A stretch of DNA of 64,000 nt from Galaxea fascicularis (Eukaryota > Cnidaria > Anthozoa > Scleractinia > Euphylliidae): positions 2,344,701-2,408,700 of the forward strand of contig OX419342.1 in assembly GCA_948470475.1 (NCBI GenBank), written 5' to 3'. The translations under genes were made by a program, and so were the position numbers. The notes below the pieces were generated by a model, which saw only the letters and a program-made list of their open reading frames with translations, made no database searches and was not told the origin of the DNA. Positions 10,241-22,679 of the stretch are shown here, one piece after another; position 1 is the stretch's first letter; the number at the start of each line of letters is the position of its first letter.

Positions 10241-13200
10241 ATGGCGGCCATCGGAAATGGTAATCATATTGCCTTGATCACTTAACAAAATGCCTAAATA
10301 TTGCTATAATCACATAGTGTTGATACTTTCTCTCCCTTTTTTGCTACCTATAAGGGTTAGAAGAGTACCACTGCAATTACTGCCAAGCGGATTGCACGTC
10401 GCTTCGAGTGAAGTGTGCAGAGTGCACTGATTTCGACTTGTGTCTTCAAGTAAGTATCCAGCGTTAACTCGCTGTTGTTTCTTTCGGTTGATATATAGTT
10501 GATTTTATTTTTTCGATCTCTGGTTTCATTTCAGTGCTTTGCGTGTGGGGCAGAAATGGGTAAACACAAAAGAGGCCATGACTATCAGTTGATGGTAGGT
10601 CACGTGACCCAAATTATAATTCTGGCTTTTTATTTCGTTTTCAGTTGCTGTAGAAATTCTTTAAACCGTAAATTTAGAATAGAAATTGAAAAAGCTGAAA
10701 TAAGCTTTTGCTAAAATTTACTGCCCTATGTACATGATTGTGTGTCCCCCTCCCCCCCCCCCCCCCCTCACAGAAGGTTTTTGATTTGCACTCCCCACCT
10801 CTCTTTTGCTCTTACCCCCTACTTATGCACATATGTGGGTTGTCAAACAAGTTTTTGATGATGTGAGTCCTGGGGAAGATAATTGCAAATAATTGAAACA
10901 GTTTAGGTGTGATTATGTGACCATCGTTGACTTTTATTTAATTTCACTATTGAATCTGAAGGATTACAAATCTCCTTTAGCTGGTTCCATTATTTGTTAA
11001 TTACTTCTTAATACTTTATACTAATGTTTTCCTCATTTCTTTTTTGAGAAATGTGTCATAATCAGTTTCCATTACCCACCTTGAATAGCTCCGCAATTTG
11101 TGCGTAAGTGATATTGTTAATGCGTGTTGAAATATAAATCGTTGTTGTTAAAGGATGGTGGCACATTTCCTCTGTTTACTGAGGAGTGGTCTGCTGAGGA
11201 AGAGGTTTTGCTGTTAGATGCCATTGAACAACATGGCTTTGGAAACTGGTATGTAATTGTTTTAACTCTTTAAGGTTCAACATGTACATTCGTATTCTCT
11301 TTGTTGGTTCTCTATATTTTGGTGCTAGCTGGATGTTGACATCAACCAATTTACCCTGGACTGCCATTACCTTTATTCTCATTAGTTATTAGTATGTATC
11401 ATTGATTACTGGTATTGTAAGGAGAAACCAGATGCTGATCACTGTTAGGGTTGAAATGGCTAATCAGACATCAGCAGAAAGGGAAAGTCTTGTCCTTTTG
11501 GTGAGGATGAACTGATCCTGAATGGGACATATGGTTTATGATTAATACTCCATTCTTGGTAACATATGTGTCAGCGCTGGAAATAATTTTTCTTCCATAA
11601 CAGGACATTTGTCCTATCTAATCTTCTGTTTGGTCGGTCATTTCACCAATTTAACCGGACATTTATTAGCATAATGCAATTCAATACGGAATTTTGAAAA
11701 CTGTATTTAAATTTGTTTGGACATCATGTTCGATCATAATGTGAAATTGGCTGGACATTGTCTGATCACCGATTATTATTTCCAGCATTGTTGTGTACTT
11801 TCAGGAAAATTTTTACTGGTCATTTGAAATTGCACCGACATTTTGGAGGCTGGGAGGGGTGGGTGTTAAATATGTTGATAATATGAAATGCATTCACTTT
11901 CCCTGGGTCAGAAGATAAGATATTTTTTTGGGATGGATTTGTCATAGGCTATACAAGTATTGATTGTAACAACTTGAAAGTCACAGAAGATCAATCCCTC
12001 AGTAGATGAAATTCTTTATGTAGATGTTGGTGTTATTGGATAATAATGATGGTTAATAGCCTTGATAAAAACATGTTTATCATTCCAGGGATGATGTTGC
12101 TGATCACATTGGTACTAAAACTGGAAAAGGTTAGTAAATAACAAAACAATGGAAGTAGACTAGAAAAGTGCAGTTTGATAGATTGAACAACTGGGAGTGA
12201 CTGTTTTGCAGCATCTCACAGAGCAATTTTAACAGTGCTGGGCCTGTTCTTGCCTCTTCAACTTAGCGGAGGGGGCTGTCTCTAAAAATAGTTGAAATGC
12301 ATTTGTACGTAACTCAGTTTAATTCACAAGACTTATTCCATCAGGCTTGGAGGTTTTTGCATGATGTCTGCTATCTTTAGCTGACCACTGACATTATCCT
12401 GTGAAATTACATATACCTTTCATTTTTAGAAATGTATTTTACTTAATTTGTTATCTTTTCCATAAAGTCAGGGGTGGGGGGAGCAGGGCCTTCCCCTGTG
12501 ACGTCCCTGTTTTGTTGGATGCAGTGTTGGTAGTCAAGGGTCTGTTATGGTTTGCCTTAAAAGCATTCTCAGTTTCCATGTTTTGAGGAGTTTGCTTGTT
12601 AACTTGTTCCTCAACAGAGACTAGCGAGCATTATAATGAACAGTTTATCTCAGGAATTGTGGGTCAAGGTAGGAAACAAGATTAGGATCCAAATTAATAG
12701 TGTCTTGTGCATTTTCCAAATTGTCACTTTCATCAGCATTATCTTTGTCACTGCACTGCTATCAATCATTTGCACTACCGGGTATTTCTAAAATCACCAT
12801 CACCACTACCACTGCCATCGCCACAACCACCAAGATCATCATAAAAAAATAGGTTCATCATCATTATCAACACCATGGTCATCTCCAAATATCAACACGG
12901 CAGTCACAACCAACACCTGGGGTGCTTTCCATTTACACGAAAAACCTGGAAATTCTGGTTGGAAATCAAATGGTACACACCATTCCACTTAGAACGTTTC
13001 AGAAATAATGGACTATCGGCTTAATCAATGCACATTTTCTGTTCTTCCTTAGCTTCCCAACTGATACTAGTACATTTTGTGGCTTATCCATTTTGTATTT
13101 GAACAAGCTGTAGCATTGAACATTTGAACATAAAATTTCCACCTGTATGGATCCTGTAAATGGAAAGCGCCCCAAGTCTACCAATGCTATGGTCATCAGC

Positions 13201-16200
13201 ACCATCAGCATTTGCGTGATCATAAACATATCATCGGTTGTTATTGTCATCACCTCCAACATTATTGGTATCATTGCTATTATCATTTATATCGTGATCA
13301 TTATACAATAAGTCACTTGTCGTTACCACTGTCTAACAAATACCTCTTACTAACCGAGTCCGAGGTCCATACTGTAAGTTATGGACGAAGTTTTTTCCTT
13401 ACTTACAGTCCAGTTGGAGTGAAGACTGAAAATTTTAAATTTTACTCATCATATTATTTATCTGTAGCTACAGTTGAATCTTTTAAGAACAAGATAGTGG
13501 ACCACACAACTGCTGATCAAGGTATGTGCCATGTAATTCACATAAGATACTGTATGCCTTCACTTCAGTCATTTTACATTAAAATTATTATGATCTGTGA
13601 AAACTGAAAATCAAAACAGAAGATATGTGATTGTCATCTCCTTAAGCCACACTCTTGAGTTTGGCTTTTTGCCTCAAGGTAATTTTTTCACCTTTCTGTT
13701 AATTGTTTGTTGAGATTTCCAACAAAGAGGGGCTGCTTTTTGCCTTTTCAACTGCAAGCAACATTCAGACAGAGGAAGGAATTTGCTTCAATCCATTTGT
13801 CGCAAATGGTTACATGCATAACAAGATATTTGTTTAACTTCAAATTTATGCAGCTATGGAATATTATCCTTTTTAAAAAGTTTTTATTTCCTACAGAAGT
13901 CCTATCACCAACTCTGAGGCACCCCCCTGAACCTGTAGAGATGAGCGTTACAGAGCAACAAGAATTAGGATATATGCCGTTAAGAGATGACTTTGAAAAG
14001 GTAACCACTGCAGGGCTGCCTTTAACTTTGACAAAGTTCATTTGACAAGAAAAGTTTTGCATGCCTCTCATCGTATCTGACTGTCCACACAGAAAAGAGC
14101 GGCATCATCCAGCGATAAAAATCTGCTGGATTTGAATCCTAATATCAGTATGTATATTCTCAGCATTGTTGTCAATACATTTTCTATAGTGATGATGAGG
14201 AGAATCTGTTAAACAATCAAGACCTTTGTTACTTGTTGATCACTTCATTTTTTCTCACAACCTTTATGTTTGATTAGTTAAGGTGGATTTCAAGATTTCA
14301 GAAATGTCTTTTATTAGTCATGTTGGCTGATCAAAAGTGCTTACACTATAAAACATTCAAAAAAGCAGAACCCATCTGTAATTACACTGGGTACCTTGGA
14401 AGCTTGCCAGGGGCACCTACTTAATTAATGTTGATAATATTAACTTTAATAATAATTAACAATTCGACAACATTCACTGAGCCTGACACAAATAATTGTT
14501 TTGGTATAATTTCTGAACATAACAACAGAGAAATCTGAAATCAACACATTTGTATTTCCTGTCCTTCAGGAATATGACAATGAAGCTGAATCTCTAGTGA
14601 GCGGTTTACAGTTTAGTTATGATGATGAAGATGTAGAAGTTGGTAAGGAACCAAAATGCAAATTTGCTGTACAAATTTCGGTGACACTCGTAAAACTGTG
14701 AAGACTAAAAATAATTATTATTTCTGGAATGTTTATTGTTCTTCAGCCAAACAGACGTGTGATGAAACTGCAAAAAGAAACCAATAACCACAAAAGTGAT
14801 CAATGTTACAGTTGGCAGTTTAGCCATCTTGTATCTGATTGGTTTTCGTTTGCAACGCAGATACACATTCCAGAAATATTTGTACTGTTCACGGTTTTCT
14901 GAGTTTTACAGTAACTGTCGAATTTCATTTTTTCTCCCAACCAATGTTTTACTAATAGTCACAATTAAATCTATTTTCTTTGCAGATTTAAAACTAGGAA
15001 TTATAGACATGTACTTACGAAGACTCAAAGAAAGACAACATAGGAAAAAGTAAGCTTCATGTTTTCTCTCATGATATGCAACTAGATGTAGTGCTCCATA
15101 TGATACCGAAATATTGAGAACCTATATTCTCAGACCAAAGAAGAGGAGAACTCCCCGCACCTACTGCGTATGTACACCCGCTTTTTAGAAAGTTAAGAGC
15201 GCAAACCATTAACAGTTGGACAAGACTGGAGTGAGGACGAACACTGTTAACCTTTGCCTAGTTCCGAGGCCTCTTTCTGTTTTTTTTTGGCGGTCTACCG
15301 TAAGGGTCACGTGGTTCGCGCGAAAAAGCGAGGCTTTCCCCGACGGTTCGCCTCGCCTACGTCACCGAAACGAATTGATCGTGAGGTCCTGGGAGAAAGC
15401 TGTACAGGAACATGGCAATATTAACCTCGCGTTTTGACGCACACGCGTTGCTTTGTCTGGGTATACATGCATTAATAACTGGAGTCTATTTATTAAATAA
15501 CTGACGTTGTTTTCCTTCATTCTTCCAGCATTGCACGACAACACGGGCTTATAGCGAGTAAACACAGAATAATAGGTTAGCGTGTTCAAAACATTACACC
15601 GTTTTGCTTAACGTTTTGTCGTTTCACCTATTATTTAAGAGCGTCACTCTGAATGTGTGTACTTTTTTTGCTATCCTCCAGCTCTTCGTAGAAAATACAG
15701 CAAGGAAGATAGGTCAGTTTTTTTCCGTTTTTTAACTTCTTCCGATACGAGATGGGGACCTTGATGAAATGGCACTAATATTGTATGGACTTTGTCACCG
15801 CAGTAACCAAAGCAAAATATGTTTTGCTGTCTCTAAAGAGATTGAATGCTGGTGAAGAAGGCATTGATACTTGTGAAAATGAGCCGGCTATTTGAAGTTT
15901 TACTCTTTCAAACAGTCACCGACTGAAGAATCGTATTCAAAAATCTAACAGTGGCTTACGTAGCAGCACCTAGTCTTAGTTAATACAAAGAAGCCAACTA
16001 TGCACTTAAGTTGTAGGTTCCGTGTTCTCAGAGCAGCCATCTGGTCAGGGGTATTGTTATATAGCTGGCGTTTTTCCCGGTACAGCGCGCCCATTCATTG
16101 GCTAGTTCATTGATCACTGTTCCCCACGGGACCAGTCATTTTGTCCGCGGGAGTCCTGGGACAGTCAGTTCCATCCATTGACGTCACAGTGTGAAGATAG

Positions 16201-19200
16201 CATGTATACGGGCAGGGGCGCGTTGTTTTAGATCTATTCTCGTCATGCTTATTCCAGTTTCACAGCAACAGAATACGCGGATTATTTTCACAGAAGAGCA
16301 CCAAGTTTGAAAATAGATACACTTGGTAGAGGCGACCTGAGAATAGTCGCGCGCAGAATAGTCTGGGCCGAGCGCCTGAACTCGACTCCCGGCGCCGCTT
16401 CACGAGCTCAGCGGAACGCGCAGGATTTCGCAACAAAACTTTCTCTAAAGGAAGCATATTCTATATATTTTGAGTCAATGGTATTCCGTCCGTTCTGTTC
16501 GTTTTGCTATCGGGAGCAGAATATACGGAATGCTGTTTCGTTCATTCCGAAATCAGAATAAGTCTCAGAAGAACATGAATACTCTCTATTCTGAGTTCCA
16601 GAGGTAAACGAGTTGCGACGAGCCTAGTTAAAACAGGGTGCATTCATAAGCTCACCAATTTTTCTTGTTTACAGAGAATTTCGGGATTCCACAAGAGTTT
16701 TTGCCAGATTCAAGAACCAAGGAGATTGGGAGGAATTTTTAAATGACCATTTAAGTAAGTGTGACGCTTTCCAGACGCGCTGGAACCAGTAGTAGTCTCG
16801 TTGTAATATTTCTAGACTGATCCTCGTTTTCTAAATTTGAAATAAATGCAAGGTGAAGCAGCTCACGCTTTCAGCAATATAACCTGAGAACAGACTCCTA
16901 AGAAGGCCAGCAAGCGAGCCCTGGAGATGAGGAAGCTCCGCTCGGCTTACCGAAGTTTTTCTCTCCGCGCGCGTTCCGCGTTTTAATAGCCGAATACACG
17001 TTTCCTCCTCTTTACACGCTACATATAGAGTGTTTTCACTCACGTGACTATCAACCATATTGGATCACTGAAATCGAATGCAGCAGTTTATTTCGGGACA
17101 CCAACATGGCCGCCGTAGCTAACCTCGGTTGTTCGAAAGCCGATTAACGCTAATCCAAGATTAAAAGTTAATCAAGGAGGTTATTTCTCTATCCCCAAAA
17201 TTTTAGATCAGGGGAAGTCAATCCTGAAAAGCAAAAAGCAGCAAAAACGACTTTCATTCAAAAGTTTAAAACTGCAACCAAAGTTTACGCTAACCCTGGA
17301 TTAGGTTAATCGGCTTTCGAACAACCGGGCAACAGGGCATTTTCTCCCTGTAATATAACCTTAGGGTGGGATCGCTTAAGCCGTCAGTTTTTTGTAGACA
17401 GTATCAATTTGAACTGTTTATTAAACTTATGACACTAGCAGGGTTGGATTTTGACGCAAAGTGTCTGAAGGTAACATCTTGATGATTTAAATTCTGCTTA
17501 TTTACAGGAGAAAGAGAACTTAGAGCAAGAATAAAGGATTTGATTAGATACAGAAAAAATGGAATCACAAAATTAGCAGGTGATTCATGGTTGAAATATC
17601 TTTGTTGTGGGCGTTAGATTTCGCAACGGCTGGGTAGCGGTGGTTAGTTGCCTTGAGATATAATAACCCAGCAACTGATCTCTAAGTATATATACCGTGA
17701 GATCAATTTATTGGACACATTATGTAAAAAAAATACTCTATCTTCCACGCTCGAGCAGGCCTGGCTGCTGGTGTCACAGCTCCAGGGCAGACAAGCTAGC
17801 TAAACCGGCTTATCCTGTTTTCAGAGTGCCAGGAGTATGACGATCAGAGGTTGCGGCGAGAAAGACGGAAAGAAAATAAAAGAAAAATGGTGGTATGTTT
17901 GTACTTCATGATGGCCTGGACTGCGATCGTTCAGCCCTTTTTTGTTTTCGCGCGCGCTCTCAGCAGCTATCCATTAGAAGACTCCTAGCAGTCTTATGGT
18001 GACCAAAAGTTGTCTAATATTTTGGGGAATCCCTGCGCAAACGTAAGTTTGACATGATCTTTGTCATCACTTCCGAGGTGACATTAACGTGCTGTCCAAT
18101 ATAGCACTGGAAAAAGCTAAAATCCTGGGCGCGCTTGAATTCTGTATGAAGACACGACTGCACTGCGAATGGCACAAGATCGGAGGAAAACTTTAAGCGT
18201 GAATGAGTGTTGATCAGAGAAGGTTCCTAATCCATCACATTTATGTTTACAGTAGTGTAAGGCCTCACTTGATGTCTGCCATACATAAAACTTTAAGCCT
18301 TCTTGTTTTCTTGTGACAGTCGAAACGATATAATTGTCCATTTGGAACCTTGCGTTGTATTGTGCGTCTGTTCAACCCACCGATAGTCCGCAATCCCTTC
18401 GGTTTTTTCCGCGGAAATCTTTTGCCAGTAGCAACTAGTCCACTCTGAATAGTAGTAAGAACAAACCCGTTTTTGAGTGTGAAAATCATTTTCACTTCTA
18501 CTACATTTTATCTTCACGATTCGTGAGTGGCCCAAAGCAGAGGTCATACCGATTTATCACTTGATTTAAAGTCGAGCCAAAACTAAGGTTTCTCGGTGAT
18601 ACGTTTTTCTTTTCCAGGGTGGTACACAGCCAAGAAGAACGAACGTTTCCATGGGAAAGAAAAACGAGTGAGTTGCTGCATATTCGTTAGTCAGAGTTCA
18701 GGGCTGTACCTAGCATGACGCAAGATGAGGTTCTTGCCTCGTCTTTACACCTGAACGAGATTGAGTTTTGTGAAGAAATACCTTCCAGACCCTTATGAAA
18801 GTGGCTGAAAATAGCGTTTCTAGAAATTTCAATTTTTTTGGGGGGGAGGGGTGGGGAAGGCATGCCCCCAGACCCCCCCCCCCCCTTCCCTTAGCGGCTC
18901 TCACCTTCGGCGATCGCAGATCGTGCCTCGTCTATGCCAAACGTCTGGCACGGCCCTGGAGTTCTCACTATTACAGTCCATCACAGCTAAAAACGTGAAC
19001 AGTCCGAAGGAACAGAGCGGTTGGACTTGATGTAAACACTAAAATAAGGACATGTGATTTTTGTTGCGTTGTTCGTGCGAGAGTGGCTGCTCGTGCAATT
19101 TCAGCCTCGACAACTTTGAAAAAAACAAATCGCTCCAGCTGCATGACAAAAATTGTCCAGCTACTCTGATATTGTTACATAACTTAATTAACGTCTTCTG

Positions 19201-20442
19201 TTAATCCTCACTTTTTCACTTTCTCAAAATCTTACTTCAACAGAATTGTTTCGGACGATAAGGAAGATAAAGGTATGTGTGTCACTCTAAATTATGGCGT
19301 TTTTTTCTCGGCCTCGGATTTACCAAATTGAAAGCATTGAATAATTTTTTATCTTTCCTTTCCAGACTCCTCACTCGCTTCACCGACCTTCGCAGATGAA
19401 ATAAAAAATTGTGCAACGTATAAACTTCTATCACCCTTCGAAAGACAGGTCAGTTTGCTTGAGTGCTTGAATGTCCTTGAGTGGTTATAACAAACCCACG
19501 TGTGAGAGGTGGGTGCAGTCACATGCCAATCATGATTGGCTGAGAAGATGGGTAACTTAATCCAGCACAGGGGAGGGCGTGGGGTTTGCAAGTGAAGCAG
19601 TATTGTGGAAATAAGCAAGGAAACATTTGTTGCTGAGAACGAAATACTTTGAAATATATCAACAAAAAGGGTACGTGTTCGACCTAAAAATTAGAACATG
19701 ACCAGACGAAAAGTCTTCGTTACCCGGACAATCCCAAGGAGATAATGTAGGCTAACCGTGCCTGTTTTGAAATATTTGTTTTCCGGTGCAAGACAAAGTA
19801 GCCTTGCGTATGCCCAAGTTTCCAGTTTGTTAATTTATTTCTGTTTGGCTCCACAGCTCTGTGTCTCCAAGCAAATGAAGCCTGGATTCTACCTCACAAT
19901 CAAAACCATCATACTGAAGGTGAGTATACAGCCAGCTCACAGATATTCTTTATTCTCATAAGATATTCGAGCTCGCGGATAAATAAAACCCAACGGAGTT
20001 TGAATAAACGTTAAAATGCGACACACGTTCTCTCTCTACTTACACAACCATTAATTTGAAGCCAACGTTGAAAACATAAAAAAATAACAGCTGCGAGTCA
20101 GGCAAGTTATCTGATGTAGAGTTTTGAATTTTCGCTCTCTTTCAAGGCCAAGGACCTCGTTTGTTATTTCACACTCACTTTCTCTTGTTTTCGTTCGCCC
20201 TTGGTTGAGTAAAGCTGTTGAAGAAAGTGTGATGTCACAAACCAGGCTCCCTGGAACACACGATAAGAAGATGAGAGAAATTCGAGAAGCTCTATTTTAT
20301 TTCATGTGCCATTTTCTTGCAGGACAATCTCTTGAGACGTCAAGGTGTACAGGTTAAAACTCGCTACCCGCCAAATCTTGACAAGACACACAGAAAACAC
20401 ATCGTCAATTTTCTTAAAGAGAGTGGCTGGGTAGCTACTTAA
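10241..20442 (+). CDS. TADA2B: Transcriptional adapter 2-beta (SAGA histone acetyltransferase module)
   Basis: Rebuilt from 20 exons: 10241-10259, 10361-10449, 10535-10594, 11154-11248, 12089-12129, 12618-12668, 13468-13521, 13897-14000, 14570-14642, 14986-15049, 15529-15575, 15682-15712, 16675-16754, 17508-17579, 17825-17892, 18618-18667, 19244-19272, 19366-19448, 19857-19919, 20323-20442. Phases join throughout, giving 430 residues (human 420). Residues 11-51 form a ZZ zinc finger (C11, C14, C25, C28, C34, C37, H47, H51), ~64-110 a SANT/Myb-like domain with DAIEQHGFGNW, then the strongly conserved EQQELGYMPLRDDFE segment, the DMYLRRLKERQ helix, YRKNGITK, and a C-terminal SWIRM domain ending FLKESGWVAT. 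These place it in the TADA2B rather than TADA2A branch. It acts in the nucleus with GCN5/PCAF, TADA3 and SGF29 to promote nucleosomal histone H3 acetylation. Several exons are tiny (19, 29, 31 bp). The 17892 donor was preferred to 17889 because it fits the phase and the consensus. Confidence 0.93.
12790..13315. repeat. Degenerate ATC/CAT-rich simple repeat around a MITE
   Basis: CAC/CAT/ATC trinucleotide-like sequence at ~12790-12900 resumes at ~13180-13310, on either side of the element at 12920-13175. It looks like one simple repeat split by an insertion. Confidence 0.5.
12920..13175. mobile_element. MITE (family A) in TADA2B intron 6
   Basis: Ends GGGGTGCTTTCCATTTAC and GTAAATGGAAAGCGCCCC are inverted repeats; ~255 bp, no ORF. 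A clear second copy, alignable along its length, is at 55905-56170 in a NEMF intron. Confidence 0.75.
13341..13400 (+). mobile_element. Fragment of foldback family seen at 58047-58204
   Basis: Contains CTTACTAACCGAG and GTCCATACTGTAAGTTA, matching one arm of the complete foldback element in the NEMF intron. The opposite arm is not evident. Confidence 0.55.
17125..17327. mobile_element. Foldback MITE in TADA2B intron 13
   Basis: About 203 bp with inverted ends CGGTTGTTCGAAAGCCGATT and the reverse complement near 17300-17327. The ends resemble those of the inner element at 4266-4376 in layout (GTTGTTCGAA, TTAACGCTAA), suggesting related families. Confidence 0.7.
18830..18900. repeat. G-run/C-run low-complexity palindrome
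   Basis: A run of G (GGGGGGGAGGGGTGGGG) is followed by GGCATGCCCCC and a C run, in a TADA2B intron. The short ORFs across it on both strands are products of low complexity. Confidence 0.6.
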
Positions 20443-20736
20443 TGACGCCTGCAGTTGATCGGTCAGCTGCTGTTCCGGTTGTGTTGTGTACTCTGTGTAA
20501 GAGTGCACGTATCGTACATAGTGTAATATACAATGGCAATGCCAACAGCTATTTATAAAAGAAGTCAGTCCAGGAAAGAATGCGATGTACAATAAGTTAA
20601 GTTGATATTTTAGTTCTAAGTTTTTTATGAGTAATAGCAAATGGAAACTGAGAACGTCAACTCTTGGCAAGTCAGAGGTCGAGGTGTGCAAACTACGGTA
20701 AATTGAGAGTTTTTTAAAATTGTACCTCTCGACTTA

Positions 20737-20742
20737 AAATAA
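20737..20742 (+). promoter_or_regulatory. Candidate poly(A) signal of TADA2B
   Basis: AATAAA about 300 bp after the TADA2B stop codon; another lies near 20828. Either would fit. Confidence 0.45.
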
Positions 20743-20849
20743 AAAGTTAACCATAGAACGTTTCCCTAAAACAGTCTATAATAGAACCCTGGTCCTTACT
20801 TGCAGGACTAGTTTATCTTGAACAATGCAATAAACAAATCTAGTCTGAA

Positions 20850-22670
20850 AATATAAACGCGATTCCGGGAAAGACGTGGCCCGCAGCTGTTGTAGGCTCG
20901 CAAGGCATTCGGAAAAAAAGTGGCATAGAGAAATAATGTAGAATTTCGCTATGGCTTCCGCGGAAAAGTCATAACCTGGAGTAATAAATTGTGAGCAGGG
21001 CAGTCGCTCGACAAGCGCCGAAAAAACGGAGCAAAGGACTCCAACTTGAGCGTTTTCTGTAGATTTTCAACGAATGCAACCCAGTTAATCCATATAGTAT
21101 TTGTGGTTTGTTTTATTATTTTAGATTTAAGCAAGGAACTTGAGGTTGTAAAGTGATCCGTTCTCGTATATCTCGTACTGTCATTAGTTTGGAAAACAGG
21201 TGAGGTTCAAGAGTTCTTGGTGTGTTAAGTAACACCTGCTGTCCGTCTACATTACAACAGATCTGAAAAACAAAAGCAGAACAAAGGCTTGACTCGTTTT
21301 TTGGCAGTATCAAGCCATGTTGAGTCAGCTGGCTCTGATCACGTTCCTGTAGCACGAAGCGACAAGAAACAACCACACTACCCTGACATATTACTTTGGC
21401 ATTTTCTGTTGATCCGTCTAAGCCGAGTCTGAGGACAACCGGTTAGGACAATAGACCTGACCTAACTGTCCTTCAGAATGGTCGCGCAAGAGCAGATCAA
21501 GCGAGCAAGCGAACCCTGGAGTCCGTTTCTCCAACGTCCCGAAAACTTTCCGGGCCCGTAAAGTCATTTCTAAAAACTGCGAGCTGTTTATTCTAAAAAC
21601 GTAAGCTCTTCATGCTTGGAAACGTCGTCGCTTTTAAGATACGTTGGAAATAATGCTTCGAAAAGTTTTGGTGGTTTCGAGAAACGCGCGCCTGGAGCGA
21701 ACGGAACACACAGCGAGCGGAAAGGAAAGTGGGAAGAGCCAGTTCCCTTCTCGGCTGGTTAGCTCTCTCCAGGTCTCCGGAGCTAATACGCGACTGACTG
21801 AAAGGGGCTGTCCGCAGTTTATTGGCACGGGTGCTATCAATACTAACAATTCAATCACGCAATGAATACCTCTTTCAGTTATAGTTACCTCCATTGTGAT
21901 AGGCCCTTTGCAGTTTACGATCACATGGTACAAAAACCGCCATGCCGGAGAGCAAACTGCCCATTGGTACATCCAAAACAAAGCAACTTAACTTAATATT
22001 CTTTTGTTTTGGATGTCCCAGTGGGCAGTTTGCTCTCCAGCATGGCAGTTTTTGTACCATGTGATCGTGAACTGCAAAGGGCCTATTGTGAGCTCTAAAT
22101 GCTGTGTAGTGCGAGCGGCGATAAAATAAAACGCTTGTGGTAACTCGGGAAGCCCCTGTTGCCTGTTGCTTGTTTTGGACTCGTCTTCCTGTAAATCGGC
22201 TGTTGCCATCTTATTCTTACCGCTCCCCCGCTAACTTTCGCATTAGGAAAGTGAACCTATGTCTTATCTTTTTCGCGCGAATAGCTACCACTCTGTAGAA
22301 TTAACTAGTGTTCCAAGCAGTTGTATTTTCCGTTTGATATTTATACCTGCAGCGCCATGAGTAAATCGAACCTGTATTGAATACTTGAGGGACGCGACAG
22401 ACAGGTTAATTTACCAGCCAAACAAAACTGTTCGCCAGGAACCTGAAAACACCAAGAAGAAATTAAAGAATACCAAGGTCAAATGGGTCTATGGGTAACG
22501 GAACTGACTGTTTATCATTCATGCATCGTTCAAAATGACTTATATTGCTTAAATTGCGTTCACAACCGACTGCGAAGATCATCATTATTGATTTCATTTC
22601 CGCAGTTCCGTGTACGATTTATGTCATATACGTCATTCACATACAAAAAAGTAATGCCTCTTTTCCATAT
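20850..22670. other. Intergenic region between convergent TADA2B and HAP2
   Basis: No gene recognised. Contains the palindrome at 21889-22093 and otherwise unique-looking sequence with short unsupported ORFs. Confidence 0.5.
21889..22093. mobile_element. Long-armed foldback palindrome
   Basis: Left arm from ~21892 (GATAGGCCCTTTGCAGTTTA) and right arm ending ~22091 are inverted repeats of roughly 90 bp with only a few mismatches, and a short ~20 bp centre. No ORF. It is either a MITE or a recent inverted duplication lying between two gene 3' ends. Confidence 0.75.
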
Positions 22671-22679
22671 AGGGTGTAA

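Noticed and set aside
13707..14071. ORFs of 107-112 codons on both strands
   Set aside because: The plus ORF merely extends the true TADA2B exon (13897-14000) into introns; the minus one is its shadow.
18710..18998. Gly/Pro-rich ORFs on both strands
   Set aside because: They arise from G-run/C-run low-complexity sequence in a TADA2B intron.
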